A program made the position numbers and the translations under genes. A DNA stretch of 64,000 nt from Cupriavidus pampae (lineage in GTDB: Bacteria > Pseudomonadota > Gammaproteobacteria > Burkholderiales > Burkholderiaceae): positions 62,001 through 126,000 of the forward strand of contig NZ_CAJZAG010000006.1 of NCBI RefSeq assembly GCF_914271485.1. Reading direction: 5' to 3'. The notes beneath the pieces are model-generated. The model had not been told where the DNA came from. It saw only the letters and a program-made list of their open reading frames with translations, and did no database searches. This document shows, piece after piece, positions 42,652 through 55,901 of this stretch (positions within the stretch are counted from its first letter, which is position 1; every line of letters begins with the position of its first letter).

Positions 42652-43064
42652 GGCAACTCGATGGGCAGGCACGCTGCTGGCATGCGGCGGAAGCACGACG
42701 AATGCGCGGCGGCAAATCACTGTACCAGTTAGCCCGTAGCGTGCCGAGAGCAGTTTGTATCGGTATTGGTACGTGATGCGAACGTCATGCGTCGCGTCCG
42801 ATACGTGGCGACCCGGAAAAAAACGCTCCCGGTGCTGCCGCGCCGGGAGCGTTCAACAGGGAAGAAGCCAGGCTCGCATGCCTGGCCCGCACCGCAACCG
42901 AAGGGCGAGCGCGGTGCGACGGTTGACGCCGAGACGTCTCGCGTTCCGCCATGCTAGGGGCGGCGATGCGAGCGGTCTTGTCCGGCTTGTATCAGTTGTA
43001 TTGCACGGTGGCGGCAATCATCTGACCGATCAGCGGAGGTCAAAGCTGAAGTCAGAGCTGAAAG
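42652..43064. other. Intergenic region with terminator, no gene supported
   Basis: A 413-base stretch between the response regulator and rep. It includes the rep terminator at 42817-42853. A plus-strand frame of 117 codons (42755-43108) runs through that terminator and into rep and is rejected. Short direct repeats of AGCTGAAGTCAG type lie at about 43046-43070. Promoter elements for the two-component operon must be near 42660-42760, but none is clear. Confidence 0.4.
42817..42853 (-). terminator. Intrinsic terminator downstream of rep
   Basis: On the minus strand AACGCTCCCGG pairs with CCGGGAGCGTT (11 bp, 10-base loop) and is followed by a run of Ts (poly-A at 42817-42823 on the plus strand). 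It lies about 210 bases after the rep stop. Confidence 0.85.
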
Positions 43065-45161
43065 TCAGCCCGCGGCAGGTTTGCCGGCGTTGCCGAGCAA
43101 TGCCTTGAGACCGGCGAGCCGGTCCTTGGGGCTCATTGCCGGGGTCTCGTCCTTGGGCGCGGGCGCTTCCTCGAGCTTCATCTCGGCGATAAAGCGCGAC
43201 GGCTCGCACGAATAGGTGTCGCGCGCGCGCTTGCGCTTCTTGCACCAGCTGATCTGCAGGCTGCGCTGCGCGCGCGTGATACCCACATACATGAGGCGAC
43301 GCTCTTCCTCGATCTTCTCGTCGCTCATGTCCTCATCCTCGCGCGCATGGGGCAGGATGCCCTCCTCCACGCCAACCAGGAACACGTGCGGATATTCGAG
43401 GCCCTTCGACGCGTGCAGCGTGGACAGCCGCACCGCATCGGGATCTTCCTCGCGACCTTCGAGCATGCTCATCAGCGCCACGGTCTGCGTAAGTTCGAGC
43501 AGGTTCTTGCCTTCGTCGCCAAAGCCATCGGCATTGTCGAAGCCAGTCGCTTCGGCGCCCGCTTCGGGCTCCGGGCGCGTGCCCTTGCGCTTGAGCCAGT
43601 CGATGAACTCTAGCGCGTTGGTCCAGCGTGACTGCGCCTGGCGCTCGTCGAACGCGTCGTACAGGTAGGCCTCGTAGTGGATGCCGCCCATCAGGTCGTC
43701 CAGCACCACCGTGGCGGGATCTTTCGCCGCGCGATCGGCCAGCCGCACCATCGATTCGCAGAACACGCGCAGCGGTTCGAGCTGACGCGGCTGCAGCTTG
43801 CCCTCGATGCCGCCCATCATCGCCGCCTCGAACAACGACACCTTGGCCTGCCCCGCGAACGTGCCGAGCACTTCCAGCGTGGTGTTGCCAATGCCGCGCC
43901 GCGGCGTGGTGATCGCGCGAATAAACGCGGGATCGTCGTCAGGGTTGGCAATCAACCGCAGGTACGCGCAGATATCCTTGATCTCGGCCTTGTCGAAGAA
44001 GCTCTGACCACCAGACAACACGTAAGGAATGCGTTCGCGGCGCAGGATCTGTTCGAACAGACGGGCCTGATGGTTGCCACGATACAGAATCGCGTAGTCG
44101 CGAAACTGCGCGCGCCGCTCGAATTTGTGCGCTGACAAACGGAACACCACCGACTCGGCCTCGTGCTCCTCGTCGTTCATGCCATGCACGGCGATCGGGT
44201 CGCCCATGCCGTGCTCGCTCCAGAGCTTCTTGTCGAACAGCTTCGGATTGTTGGCGATGACCGCGTTGGCGGCCTCGAGAATGCGCACGGTCGAACGATA
44301 GTTCTGCTCGAGCTTGACGACCTTGAGGTCCGGATAGTCGGACTGCAGCAGGCGCAGGTTGTCGAGCGTGGCGCCACGCCAGCCGTAGATCGCCTGATCA
44401 TCATCGCCCACCGCGGTGAACGCCGGCGCGCGCAGATGCGAGCCGCCCGCGAGCTGCTTGAGCAGCTGGTACTGGCACGCGTTGGTGTCCTGGTATTCGT
44501 CGACGAGGAAATAGCGCAGCCGGTTCTGCCACTTGAGGCGCACCGCCTCGTCCCGCGCGAACAGCTCCGCGGGCAGGCGGATCAGATCGTCGAAGTCGAC
44601 CGCCTGATACGCGTGCAACGTGGCCACGTAGTTGCGATAGACCAGCGCGGCCTGATGCTCGTCGGCATTCGCGGCCTGCGCGATTGCGGCCTCGGGGTCG
44701 ATCATGCCGTTTTTCCACAGCGAGATCATGCTCTGCACGCTGCGGATCAGCTTCTTGTCGGTGGTGGCGAGCTGCTCCTGCACCAGGCCGAAGCAGTCGT
44801 CGGAATCCATGATCGAGAACTGCGGCTTGAGGCCTACGTGCTCGGCCTCCATGCGCAGGATCTGCACGCCGAGCGAGTGGAAGGTACAGACCGTCAGCTG
44901 CTTGAGCGGGATGCGCTTGCCCTCGCGCGTGGTCTTGCCTTCCATGAGCTTGGCAATCCGCTCCTGCATCTCCTTCGCCGCCTTGTTCGTGAACGTGACG
45001 GCGGCGATATGACGCGGCTCGAAGCCCTTGTCCTCGATCAGGTGGGCAATCTTCTGCGTGATCACGCGCGTCTTGCCCGAACCCGCCCCGGCCAGCACGA
45101 GGCAGGGCCCGTCCAGGTAGCGGACGGCTTCGGATTGCGCGGCGTTGAGTCCGTGGGTCAT
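43065..45161 (-). CDS. rep: ATP-dependent DNA helicase Rep
   Basis: A 698-residue superfamily 1A 3'-5' helicase, which assists replication forks past obstacles. Motifs in order: Walker A AGAGSGKTR near residue 26, Ia FTNKAAKEM, II VDEYQDTN, III DDDQAIYGWRGA, IV LEQNYRST, V STLHASKGLEY and VI RRLMYVGITRAQ. Length is close to E. coli Rep (673). Start 45161 (MTHGLNAAQ) gives the standard N terminus. An upstream extension to 45374 is not supported. Confidence 0.94.
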   Translation of the reverse strand: MTHGLNAAQSEAVRYLDGPCLVLAGAGSGKTRVITQKIAHLIEDKGFEPRHIAAVTFTNKAAKEMQERIAKLMEGKTTREGKRIPLKQLTVCTFHSLGVQILRMEAEHVGLKPQFSIMDSDDCFGLVQEQLATTDKKLIRSVQSMISLWKNGMIDPEAAIAQAANADEHQAALVYRNYVATLHAYQAVDFDDLIRLPAELFARDEAVRLKWQNRLRYFLVDEYQDTNACQYQLLKQLAGGSHLRAPAFTAVGDDDQAIYGWRGATLDNLRLLQSDYPDLKVVKLEQNYRSTVRILEAANAVIANNPKLFDKKLWSEHGMGDPIAVHGMNDEEHEAESVVFRLSAHKFERRAQFRDYAILYRGNHQARLFEQILRRERIPYVLSGGQSFFDKAEIKDICAYLRLIANPDDDPAFIRAITTPRRGIGNTTLEVLGTFAGQAKVSLFEAAMMGGIEGKLQPRQLEPLRVFCESMVRLADRAAKDPATVVLDDLMGGIHYEAYLYDAFDERQAQSRWTNALEFIDWLKRKGTRPEPEAGAEATGFDNADGFGDEGKNLLELTQTVALMSMLEGREEDPDAVRLSTLHASKGLEYPHVFLVGVEEGILPHAREDEDMSDEKIEEERRLMYVGITRAQRSLQISWCKKRKRARDTYSCEPSRFIAEMKLEEAPAPKDETPAMSPKDRLAGLKALLGNAGKPAAG

Positions 45162-45459
45162 GGGATGGCGGGAAAAAAGCGGGAGTAGTGGCGAGACGGG
45201 CACGGCCGGATCGGTCAGGTGCCGACTCAGGCACGCACGCGATGGCGGCGCGAAAGCGGTCGATGGTAGCACGCAGCCCCCTGTCGGCCTGCCCCCGGAC
45301 CACTGCCGCCGATGAGGGTGTTTCACAGCGGTAACACTTGGTAAGGGTCCGTAAGCCCGCGCAACTTGCGGCACGAATGTTGCCTCTCAGAGTCATGGCA
45401 ACCGCGGCCGTCTGCCCCAACGCGGCGCCAATCAATAACTCAACGAATGGAGGGCCATC

Positions 45460-45684
45460 ATGAGTACCTTGCACAAACTGTCCCGCGTGGCGCTGATCGG
45501 CTTGACAGTGAGCCTGTTCGCAGGCTGCGCCGACTGGTCGCCAAAGCAGAGGAATACCGCGATCGGCGCCGGCGTTGGCGCGGCCGGCGGTGCCGTACTG
45601 ACCAACGGCAGTGCGCTGGGCACCCTCGGCGGCGCGGCGGTCGGCGGCGTGGTGGGTAACGTGATTACCAACGACAAGAAGTAA
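45460..45684 (+). CDS. Small lipoprotein with glycine zipper (OsmB-like)
   Basis: A 74-residue lipoprotein. The signal peptide ends in the lipobox FAGC, with Cys23 as the lipidated residue. The mature part has a glycine-zipper helix pair (AIGAGVGAAGGAVL and GTLGGAAVGGVVG). GGAGG lies nine bases before the ATG. Such envelope lipoproteins often respond to stress. The 298-base gap before it (45162-45459) holds its promoter region; I saw no other gene there. Confidence 0.8.
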   Translation: MSTLHKLSRVALIGLTVSLFAGCADWSPKQRNTAIGAGVGAAGGAVLTNGSALGTLGGAAVGGVVGNVITNDKK

Positions 45685-45750
45685 TTACACGGCCGCGTGG
45701 GAGGGCCGGGGCCGTTGACACCGCCCCGGCCCTCCCGTACATTCACGCGC

Positions 45751-46003
45751 ATCCGTCCGGGAGAGCGCGCATGCTACTACAAACTTGCGCCGCCGAAGGG
45801 GTATCACCCGAAAACTCTCAGGCACCATGGACCGGTCGGATCGGTACGTCAGGACTAGATATTCTTGGCATCAGTACCGCACTCTGGAGAGCGACACCCG
45901 TCATTGCTTCCATGCATGATGAGCGTGTCCACCGAAGGGGCGCGCGAAGCGTGGCGTCAGCAAGACGTAGCGTTTCGTAATCTCTCAGGTATCGAGGACA
46001 GAG
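45751..46003 (+). promoter_or_regulatory. Tandem glycine riboswitch upstream of gcvT
   Basis: Two similar glycine aptamers. Aptamer 1 (45751-45841) is closed by ATCCGTCCGG and CCGGTCGGAT. It has GGAGAGCG, GCCGAAGGGGTATCACCC and ACTCTCAGGCACC. Aptamer 2 (45882-46003) is closed by CTCTG and CAGAG, with GGAGAGCGAC, CACCGAAGGGGC and ATCTCTCAGGTA. These are the conserved blocks of the glycine riboswitch. A strong terminator follows, so glycine binding should permit read-through into gcvTHP. Confidence 0.95.
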
Positions 46004-46054
46004 GGGTCAACCGTCGCGGTGTAGAAATGCACCGCGACGGTTGACCCTTTTTTT
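46004..46054 (+). terminator. Riboswitch-controlled intrinsic terminator
   Basis: GGGTCAACCGTCGCGGTG pairs perfectly over 18 bp with its complement at 46030-46047, followed by TTTTTTT. It begins where aptamer 2 ends and lies 26 bases before gcvT, the expression platform of the glycine switch. Confidence 0.92.
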
Positions 46055-46080
46055 GTTTTCGCGACCAAAGGAAAGCCCCC

Positions 46081-47205
46081 ATGACGCTCCAGGCCACGCC
46101 CCTCAACGCCATCCATCGCGCCCTCGGCGCTCGCATGGTCGACTTCGGCGGCTGGGACATGCCGGTCAGCTACGGCTCCCAGATCGAGGAGCACAATGCC
46201 GTGCGCACCGACGCCGGCATGTTCGACGTTTCCCATATGTGCGTGGTCGACCTGAGCGGCGCCAATACGCGCGCGTTTCTGCGCGGCCTGCTGGCCAACA
46301 ACGTCGACAAGCTGCAGACGCCGGGCAAGGCGCTGTATTCGTGCATGCTCGACGACAAGGGCGGCGTCATCGACGACCTGATCGTTTACTTCTTTGCCGA
46401 AGATCGCTTCCGCCTCGTCGTCAACGCGAGCACGGCCCTCGGCGATATCGAATGGATTCGCGCGCGCAATGCGGCCACCGGCAGCGGTGTCACGATCACG
46501 CCGCGGCGCGGCGATGTTGCTCCGGCCGGCACCGAAGCGCTGGCCATCGTCGCGGTGCAGGGCCCGAACGCCCGCGCCCGCGTCTACGCCGCATTCCCGT
46601 CCACGCAGCCGGCCGACGCGCTCAAGCCGTTCAACGCGCTCGTCGTGCAGGACCCCGTGATGGGCGAACTGATGATCGCGCGTACCGGTTACACCGGCGA
46701 AGACGGTTTCGAACTGGTGGTGCCCGCGGAGAACGTGGCCGGCATCTGGGAAAAGCTGCAGGCCGCGGGCGTACGCCCGGCCGGACTTGGCGCACGCGAC
46801 ACGCTGCGCCTCGAAGCCGGCATGAACCTGTACGGCCAGGACATGGACATCGAGACTTCGCCGCTCGACGCCGGCCTGGCCTGGACCGTCGATCTGCAAA
46901 GCGAGCGCGATTTCACCGGCAAGGCGGCACTGGTCGCCAACGGCCAGCAGCAGACCTTCGTGGGTCTGATCCTGCGCGACAAGGGCGTGCTGCGCGCGCA
47001 CCAGAAGGTGTTCACCGCGTCCGGCGAGGGCGAGATCACGAGCGGCACGTTCAGCCCCTCGTTGTCGCTGTCTGTCGCATTCGCACGGTTGCCGAAGGAA
47101 ATTGCCCCCGGCGCCGAGGTCCAGGTGGAGATTCGCGACCGCAAACTGACTGCAACTGTGGTTAAACTGCCGTTTGTGCGCAATGGCAAGGCACTCGTGA
47201 GCTGA
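46081..47205 (+). CDS. gcvT: Glycine cleavage system T protein (aminomethyltransferase)
   Basis: A 374-residue enzyme that moves the methylene from aminomethyl-lipoyl-GcvH to tetrahydrofolate and releases ammonia. N-terminal [20 protein letters not shown] and the folate-binding [10 protein letters not shown] are typical. The C-terminal beta-barrel has the G(Y)TGEDGFE and [13 protein letters not shown] segments. First gene of gcvTHP behind the riboswitch. Confidence 0.97.
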   Translation: MTLQATPLNAIHRALGARMVDFGGWDMPVSYGSQIEEHNAVRTDAGMFDVSHMCVVDLSGANTRAFLRGLLANNVDKLQTPGKALYSCMLDDKGGVIDDLIVYFFAEDRFRLVVNASTALGDIEWIRARNAATGSGVTITPRRGDVAPAGTEALAIVAVQGPNARARVYAAFPSTQPADALKPFNALVVQDPVMGELMIARTGYTGEDGFELVVPAENVAGIWEKLQAAGVRPAGLGARDTLRLEAGMNLYGQDMDIETSPLDAGLAWTVDLQSERDFTGKAALVANGQQQTFVGLILRDKGVLRAHQKVFTASGEGEITSGTFSPSLSLSVAFARLPKEIAPGAEVQVEIRDRKLTATVVKLPFVRNGKALVS

Positions 47206-47303
47206 CGCTCGCAACCACGGTCGACCTACAAAACGATGGATCGCCAGCAGGCATGGCTGCCCCGCTGGCGCCGCAACCCGATATCTGAATCCGGAGAACC
47301 CTC

Positions 47304-47684
47304 ATGAACTTCCCCGCCGACCTGAAGTACACCGAGTCGCACGAGTGGGTACGCGTCGAAGCCGACGGCACCCTGACCATCGGCATTACCGATCACGCGC
47401 AGGACGCGCTGGGCGACATCGTCTTCCTCGAACTGCCTGAAGTCGGCCGCGCGGTTGGCGCCGGCGATGCGCTGGCCGTCGTGGAATCGGTGAAGGCCGC
47501 TTCCGACATCTACGCGCCGGTGGCCGGTGAAGTGATCGCCGTCAACGAGGCCGCGACCGCCGCGCCCGAGAGCGTCAACGCCAACGCGTTCGAGGCCTGG
47601 CTGTTCAAGCTCAAGCCGGCCAACGGCGATGACGTGAACGGCCTGATGAACGTGGACGCCTACAAGGCCAACGTCGGCGCCTGA
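47304..47684 (+). CDS. gcvH: Glycine cleavage system H protein
   Basis: A 126-residue lipoyl carrier protein. The lipoylated Lys64 is in [24 protein letters not shown]-type site (CCGGAGAAC) precedes the ATG. It shuttles the aminomethyl group among P, T and L proteins. It lies 98 bases after gcvT and 125 bases before gcvP. Confidence 0.97.
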   Translation: MNFPADLKYTESHEWVRVEADGTLTIGITDHAQDALGDIVFLELPEVGRAVGAGDALAVVESVKAASDIYAPVAGEVIAVNEAATAAPESVNANAFEAWLFKLKPANGDDVNGLMNVDAYKANVGA

Positions 47685-47809
47685 GCGCCGCCCGGGTTGC
47701 CTTCCGCTCAGCCAGCGGAAGGCGCCGCCACGATGTATTGCGACGCATCTGTACGAAATACCTGGCCTCACCGGCCGACCACCGGTGCCGCCACAACGAG
47801 ATCCTTGCC

Positions 47810-50731
<2,922 letters not shown>

Positions 50732-50836
50732 GCAAGCCCCGCCTGTCAGGCGCAGCCGGACACCCGGGGCGGCGCCAAAGCGCTATGCTCAGGGCACGCC
50801 CACATTCGCGGCGTGCCCTGAGCGGAGACCTCTTTC

Positions 50837-51376
50837 ATGTGGCATCTCGAAGCGCCCTGGTGGGAATTCGTGCTGCGCGGCCTGATTGTCTACGGCGCGC
50901 TGCTCATCCTGATGCGGATGTCCGGCAAGCGACAGATCGGTCAGCTCACGCCGTTCGACCTGGTCCTGTTGCTGATCATCTCGAATGCAGTGCAGAACGC
51001 GATGAACGCCGGCGACAACTCGGTGGCGGCGGGACTGATCCTGGCCGTGACACTGTTTGCCGCCGACGCGGGGCTCGGCTATGTCACATGGCTGAGCCGA
51101 CGCGCCGAATCGTTTCTGGAAGGGAAACCGCAGATCCTGATCCACGACGGCAAGGTCTACGATGAGGTGATGCGGCGCGAGCGGATCAGCCAGCACGAAC
51201 TGCACAAGACGCTGCGGCGTGCGGGCTGCGAGCACCTGCAGCAGGTGCACGTGGCGATTCTCGAAACCGATGGCAGCGTGAGCGTGATGAAACGCGAGAC
51301 GCTGCCGCCGGACCGGCAAGGTCCGGGTTCGCTCTGGCGCGATCCCGGTGGTTCAGGACTGGATGCGCCGGTATAG
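50837..51376 (+). CDS. DUF421 (YetF/YcaP) membrane protein
   Basis: A 179-residue protein. Two to three membrane helices occupy residues about 10-95 (FVLRGLIVYGALLILMRMSG; FDLVLLLIISNAVQNA). They are followed by the soluble DUF421 domain (LEGKPQILIHDGKV; HELHKTLRRAGCEHLQQV). Family members are known from Bacillus spore and envelope contexts, but the biochemical role is unknown. GGAG precedes the ATG. It lies between gcvP and sdaA in the same orientation, with a 105-base gap. Confidence 0.85.
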   Translation: MWHLEAPWWEFVLRGLIVYGALLILMRMSGKRQIGQLTPFDLVLLLIISNAVQNAMNAGDNSVAAGLILAVTLFAADAGLGYVTWLSRRAESFLEGKPQILIHDGKVYDEVMRRERISQHELHKTLRRAGCEHLQQVHVAILETDGSVSVMKRETLPPDRQGPGSLWRDPGGSGLDAPV

Positions 51377-51425
51377 CGTCTGACGCTACCCCACAAAAGG
51401 CCGCGCGCAATGATGGAGAACTCCC

Positions 51426-52802
51426 GTGGCTGTCAGCGTCTTCGATCTGTTCAAGGTGGGTATCGGCCCATCGAGTTCCCATACCGTGGGCCCGATGCGC
51501 GCCGCGCTGATGTTCGCGCAGGGGCTCGAGCGTGATGGCCTGCTGCCACAGGTGGCCAGCGTACGCATGGAGCTGTATGGCTCGCTCGGTGCCACCGGCA
51601 AGGGGCACGGTACCGACAAGGGCGTGATGCTCGGCCTGATGGGCGAGGCGCCCGATACGATCGATCCCGACACCATCGAGGCCAAGCTTGCCGCGGTTCG
51701 CCAGGCGCGCACGCTGACGCTGCTGGGCACGCACACGGTGCCGTTCGTCGAGCGCGACCACATTGCGTTCTACCGGCGCGAGGCCCTCGCCGAGCATCCC
51801 AACGGCATGAAATTCCACGCGTTCGACGCGGCGGGCACCCCGCTGCGCGAGGCGCGTTACTTGTCCGTCGGCGGCGGCTTCGTCGTGACCGCGGGCGCGC
51901 CGAACACGCAGGTGCTGGCCGCCGGCAAGCAATTGCCGCATCCGTTCACGAGCGGCCGCGCGATGCTCGATATGGCTCGCGAGAGCGGCAAGTCGATCGC
52001 GCGCCTGATGCTCGAGAACGAACTCACCTGGCGCACCGAAGCGGAAGTCATCGACGGCCTGATGCATATCTGGGACGTGATGCAGCGCTGCGTCGCGCGC
52101 GGTTGCCGCACCGAGGGCGAGTTGCCAGGGCCGTTCAAGGTGCGGCGGCGCGCGCCCGAGCTGCATCGCAATCTGACCGAGCGTGCTGAACGTACGCTGT
52201 CCGATCCGCTGTCGGTGATGGACTGGGTGAATCTGTACGCCATGGCCGTCAACGAAGAGAACGCTGCTGGCGGCCGCGTGGTGACGGCGCCGACCAACGG
52301 CGCGGCCGGCATCATTCCCGCCGTGCTGCACTACTACGATCGCTTCGTGCCGGGCGCCAACCGCGCGGGCGTGGTCGACTTCCTGCTGACCGCCGGGGCG
52401 ATCGGCCTGCTGTACAAGCTCAACGCGTCGATCTCCGGTGCCGAGGTTGGCTGCCAGGGCGAGGTCGGCGTGGCGTGCTCGATGGCTGCAGGCGCGCTCA
52501 CGGCCGCGCTCGGCGGCACGCCCGAGCAGGTGGAGAATGCCGCCGAGATCGGCATGGAGCACAACCTCGGGCTGACCTGCGATCCCGTCGGCGGTCTCGT
52601 GCAGATTCCGTGCATTGAACGCAATGCGATGGCCTCGGTCAAGGCTGTCAATGCTTCGCGCATGGCACTGCGCGGCGATGGCACGCACTATGTTTCGCTC
52701 GACTCGGTGATCAAGACCATGCGCGAGACCGGTGCCGATATGAAGACCAAGTACAAGGAAACCGCGCGTGGCGGGCTCGCCGTAAATATCGTCGAGTGCT
52801 GA
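51426..52802 (+). CDS. sdaA: L-serine ammonia-lyase (iron-sulfur type)
   Basis: A 458-residue single-chain [4Fe-4S] enzyme that converts L-serine to pyruvate and ammonia. The N-terminal domain begins [21 protein letters not shown]. Cluster cysteines are within [17 protein letters not shown] and [17 protein letters not shown]. The start is GTG 51426 with GGAGA upstream. Coming after gcvTHP it completes a glycine-serine-pyruvate route; serine hydroxymethyltransferase is not in the window. Confidence 0.96.
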   Translation: MAVSVFDLFKVGIGPSSSHTVGPMRAALMFAQGLERDGLLPQVASVRMELYGSLGATGKGHGTDKGVMLGLMGEAPDTIDPDTIEAKLAAVRQARTLTLLGTHTVPFVERDHIAFYRREALAEHPNGMKFHAFDAAGTPLREARYLSVGGGFVVTAGAPNTQVLAAGKQLPHPFTSGRAMLDMARESGKSIARLMLENELTWRTEAEVIDGLMHIWDVMQRCVARGCRTEGELPGPFKVRRRAPELHRNLTERAERTLSDPLSVMDWVNLYAMAVNEENAAGGRVVTAPTNGAAGIIPAVLHYYDRFVPGANRAGVVDFLLTAGAIGLLYKLNASISGAEVGCQGEVGVACSMAAGALTAALGGTPEQVENAAEIGMEHNLGLTCDPVGGLVQIPCIERNAMASVKAVNASRMALRGDGTHYVSLDSVIKTMRETGADMKTKYKETARGGLAVNIVEC

Positions 52803-52920
52803 CGGGCTGGTACTGAAAGTCAGTGCCAATGGTCCGGCGCAAAAACTTGCGGATCGCGGGCGCGCGCGTATGATTTCCCCTGCGCCGTTGGCCCCGACCC
52901 ACCAAGAAGAAAGCAACGCC

Positions 52921-53670
52921 ATGCAGACCTTCCATCAGCTGTTCGACGACGTCTCGTCCACCTTCACTTACCTGCTGATCGACAAAGGCACGCGCGAAGC
53001 GCTGCTGATCGATCCGGTAGACCGACAGTTCGAACGCGATATGGCATTGCTGGCTGCGTCCGGCGCGCGGCTCGTATGGGTGGTGGAAACACACGCGCAT
53101 GCGGACCACATCACGTCCGCCGGCCACGTTGCGCAGCAGACCGGCGCGGGTACCGCGGCGCCATCAGGTTGCGATATCAAGCCGGCACTCAAACAGTTGA
53201 TCGATGGCGACACCCTGACCTTCGGCACCCAGGTCCTGCGCGCGATGCACACGCCGGGCCACACCGCCGGCAGCATGAGCTACCTGTGGGACGAACCCAC
53301 GCCGGATGGCACCGTGCGCCGCGTGTTCACCGGCGATGCGCTGCTGATCGACGGCTGCGGCCGCACCGACTTCCAGTCAGGCGACGCGGGTACGCTCTAC
53401 GACAGCCTGACGTTGAAGCTGTTCCGGCTGCCCGACGACACGCAGGTGTACCCGGCGCACGACTACAAGGGCCGCACCTCGTCGTCGATCGCGCGGGAAC
53501 GCGCGCATAACAGCCGCGTGGCCGGGCGCTCGCGCGACGAGTTCATCGCGATGATGAAGACGCTCGATCTGCCGCGTCCGAAGATGATCGATATTGCCGT
53601 ACCGGCCAACCAGCAGCTGGGCCTGCAGGGTCGTGAACGCGACGGCGAGCGCGTGCCGCACGGCGCCTGA
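52921..53670 (+). CDS. Metallo-beta-lactamase-fold hydrolase, persulfide dioxygenase (ETHE1)-like
   Basis: A 249-residue protein with the ETHAHADHIT metal motif (HxHxDH) near residue 57, HTPGHTAGS near 112, FTGDALLIDGCGRTD and the late His in YPAHDY. These match ETHE1/Blh-type iron-dependent persulfide dioxygenases that oxidise glutathione persulfide. Start 52921 is immediately after a ribosome-like AAGAAGAAAG. It is followed at 18 bases by an OsmC-like gene, suggesting a joint role in thiol or peroxide handling. Confidence 0.87.
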   Translation: MQTFHQLFDDVSSTFTYLLIDKGTREALLIDPVDRQFERDMALLAASGARLVWVVETHAHADHITSAGHVAQQTGAGTAAPSGCDIKPALKQLIDGDTLTFGTQVLRAMHTPGHTAGSMSYLWDEPTPDGTVRRVFTGDALLIDGCGRTDFQSGDAGTLYDSLTLKLFRLPDDTQVYPAHDYKGRTSSSIARERAHNSRVAGRSRDEFIAMMKTLDLPRPKMIDIAVPANQQLGLQGRERDGERVPHGA

Positions 53671-53688
53671 ACACAAGGGAACCAAGAC

Positions 53689-54153
53689 ATGTCCGAGTAC
53701 ACGACCGAAGTGCTGTGGGAGCGGGGCGATCAGGACTTTCTCGACAAGCGCTACAGCCGCCGGCATGTGATCCGTTTCGATGGTGGCATCGAGGTGCCTG
53801 GCTCGGCTTCGCCGCACGTGGTGCCGGTGCCGATGTCCGACCCGGCGGCGGTCGATCCCGAGGAAGCGTTCGTGGCGTCGCTCTCGACCTGCCACATGCT
53901 GTGGTTTCTCGGACTGGCGGCGAAGGCGCGCTTCCGCGTCGATCGCTATGTGGACAACGCCGTCGGCGTGATGGAGAAGAACGCCGAGGGCCGCATCGCC
54001 ATCACCGTTGTCACGATGCGCCCGCATGTCACCTTCTCGGGCGAGCGGCTGCCCACGCGCGAGGAGCTCGATCATCTGCATCATGCCGCGCATGACGCCT
54101 GCTATATCGCGAACTCGGTGAAGTCTGAAGTGCGTTGCGAACCGGTTTATTGA
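53689..54153 (+). CDS. OsmC family protein
   Basis: A 154-residue OsmC/Ohr-fold protein. The two conserved cysteines are in LSTCHMLWFLGLAA (near 67) and HDACYIANSVKSEV (near 145), the peroxidatic and resolving positions. It would reduce organic hydroperoxides using lipoyl or other thiols. GGAACC precedes the ATG, and it is coupled to the persulfide dioxygenase-like gene by an 18-base gap. Confidence 0.88.
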   Translation: MSEYTTEVLWERGDQDFLDKRYSRRHVIRFDGGIEVPGSASPHVVPVPMSDPAAVDPEEAFVASLSTCHMLWFLGLAAKARFRVDRYVDNAVGVMEKNAEGRIAITVVTMRPHVTFSGERLPTREELDHLHHAAHDACYIANSVKSEVRCEPVY

Positions 54154-54273
54154 ACGCAGTAAATCGTGCTTATATCGCTTACCGCGCGCACGAATTTATT
54201 CAATTGACTTGCCTCCGGGCCGCTGCAAATACTGGCTGCGAGCGCGCGACAAGGTTCGCGCCGGGGAGCCGCC

Positions 54274-54753
54274 ATGAGACAGGTCAGATTCTTAACCGTC
54301 GGCTTGAGCGTGACAGCGCTCGTGTTATCGACGAACGTAGCGCAGGCGCAAAGCAAGCCAGTCGCTTATCCCGCCAAGGGCCAGTCGACGCAGCAACAGG
54401 CAAGCGACGATAACGCCTGCAATGGCTGGGCGAAACAGCAGACCGGCGTCGATCCCGCCCAGCTCGCCACATCGCCGCCACCCGCGCAGGCCCAGTCCGG
54501 TCAGCGCGTGCGCGGTGCCGCGGGAGGCGCGGCAATGGGTGCGGTGGCAGGCGCGATCGGTGGCGATGCCGGCAAGGGCGCGGCAGCGGGCGCCGCCGTG
54601 GGCACCATGGCCGGTGGCATGCAGCACCGGCAGCAGCGCCGTCAGGCTGACGCGCAGAACGCACAGGTATCGGCGAACAAGGAGCAGGCCATGGGCAGCT
54701 ACTGGCAAGCCTGGCGTGCCTGCATGAGCGGCAAGGGATACTCGGTGCAGTGA
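54274..54753 (+). CDS. Secreted glycine-zipper protein
   Basis: A 159-residue protein. Signal peptide about 1-25 (cleavage after AQAQ-like AQA). The mature part has a YMGG-like glycine zipper at about 85-115 (GAAGGAAMGAVAGAIGG; GKGAAAGAAVGTMAGG). The C-terminal segment has conserved QAWRACMSGKGYSV with Cys, seen in this DUF group; another Cys is near 49. No partner gene is indicated. GGGGAG lies before the ATG. Confidence 0.75.
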   Translation: MRQVRFLTVGLSVTALVLSTNVAQAQSKPVAYPAKGQSTQQQASDDNACNGWAKQQTGVDPAQLATSPPPAQAQSGQRVRGAAGGAAMGAVAGAIGGDAGKGAAAGAAVGTMAGGMQHRQQRRQADAQNAQVSANKEQAMGSYWQAWRACMSGKGYSVQ

Positions 54754-54785
54754 GGCCGGGGAGGCCGGGGGAGGCCCGGGTGGCC

Positions 54786-55901
54786 TCAGGCCTCCCAGCG
54801 CTCGCAGGTCAGCCGGACCGTATCGCGCAGGCTGTGCGCTTCCGCATCGGCCGCGCGTACCCAGCTCGCATCGCCATCGCGACGCTCGGCCAGCGCGCGG
54901 ATATTGGCGAGCGCATCGAGCGAGCCCAGCGCCTCAGCATGCGGCACCAGGGCATCGCAGATCGAGACGATGTGCTCGGCAATCGGCATACGCGTCAACT
55001 CGTTCGGGTGGACGTATTCGCCATCGAGCCCGAACCGGCATGCCTGGAAGCGATTGAACGTGTAGACGAGGTAGTCATCTTCCTGCGGCATAAACGGCCG
55101 CGACAGCAACAGATACCGCGACAGCGCCTGAATATAGGCGGCGATATCGCACGCGCGCGTCACCGTGAGCGGCGTGTCCATGACGCGGACCTCGATCGTG
55201 CCGAACTCCGGCTTGGGACGAATATCCCAGTAGAAGTCCTTCATGCTCTCGATCACGCCGGTCTTGCGCATTTTCTCGAAGTACGCGCCGAAGCCCTCCC
55301 ACGTCAGCACGTGCGGGGCGCGGCCGCTCATCGGAAACGCGGCCACCGAATTCAGGCGTGCCGACGCAAAGCCGGTGTCGACGCCCTGCACATAGGGCGA
55401 CGAGGCGGCCAGCGCGATGAAGTGCGGTACGTAACGGCCAATCGCGTGGAGCAGGAACAGCGATTCGTCGGCACTCGGACAACCGATATGCACGTGCTGG
55501 CCAAACACCGTGAACTGCTTGGCCAGATAGCCATAGAGTTCGGAGATGTACTGGTAGCGCGGCGAATTGGAGATCGTGCGATCCGACCATTGCTGGAACG
55601 GATGCGTGCCGCCACCGCAGATGCCGAGATTCAGCGATTTCGATGCGGTGCTCATGAGGTCGCGCATCGTCGTCAGTTCGTCGAGCGCCTGCGCGTAATC
55701 GCGACAGATGCCCGTGCTGATCTCGATCATCGACGGGCTGAGCTCCGGCTTGATATCGCCGGCGTGCTGCGCGCCCTTGAGCGCGCGCAGAAGATCGGGG
55801 GCGAACGGCGCGAGGTCGTAGTCGTGACGATTGACGAGCTGCAGTTCCAGCTCGACGCCGAAGGTCAGTGCCTCGGAATGCTTGAACGGTTCGAGCGACA
55901 T
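54786..55901 (-). CDS. ybdK: Carboxylate-amine ligase, YbdK (GCS2) family
   Basis: A 371-residue protein of the glutamate-cysteine ligase 2 family, with weak gamma-glutamyl-cysteine ligase activity in E. coli. Segments [20 protein letters not shown], the metal region [18 protein letters not shown], and [16 protein letters not shown] with [12 protein letters not shown] are family hallmarks. The start overlaps the antiporter stop as TGATG, so the two genes are translationally coupled. Size matches family. Confidence 0.92.
   Translation of the reverse strand: MSLEPFKHSEALTFGVELELQLVNRHDYDLAPFAPDLLRALKGAQHAGDIKPELSPSMIEISTGICRDYAQALDELTTMRDLMSTASKSLNLGICGGGTHPFQQWSDRTISNSPRYQYISELYGYLAKQFTVFGQHVHIGCPSADESLFLLHAIGRYVPHFIALAASSPYVQGVDTGFASARLNSVAAFPMSGRAPHVLTWEGFGAYFEKMRKTGVIESMKDFYWDIRPKPEFGTIEVRVMDTPLTVTRACDIAAYIQALSRYLLLSRPFMPQEDDYLVYTFNRFQACRFGLDGEYVHPNELTRMPIAEHIVSICDALVPHAEALGSLDALANIRALAERRDGDASWVRAADAEAHSLRDTVRLTCERWEA

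Noticed and set aside
42962..43064. Possible 3' remnant of an outer-membrane protein gene (minus-strand frame ending in MIAATVQYN)
   Set aside because: Only nine codons are readable from an internal ATG and no preceding coding frame exists.
42755..43108. 117-codon plus-strand frame
   Set aside because: Runs through the rep terminator and into the rep coding region on the opposite strand.
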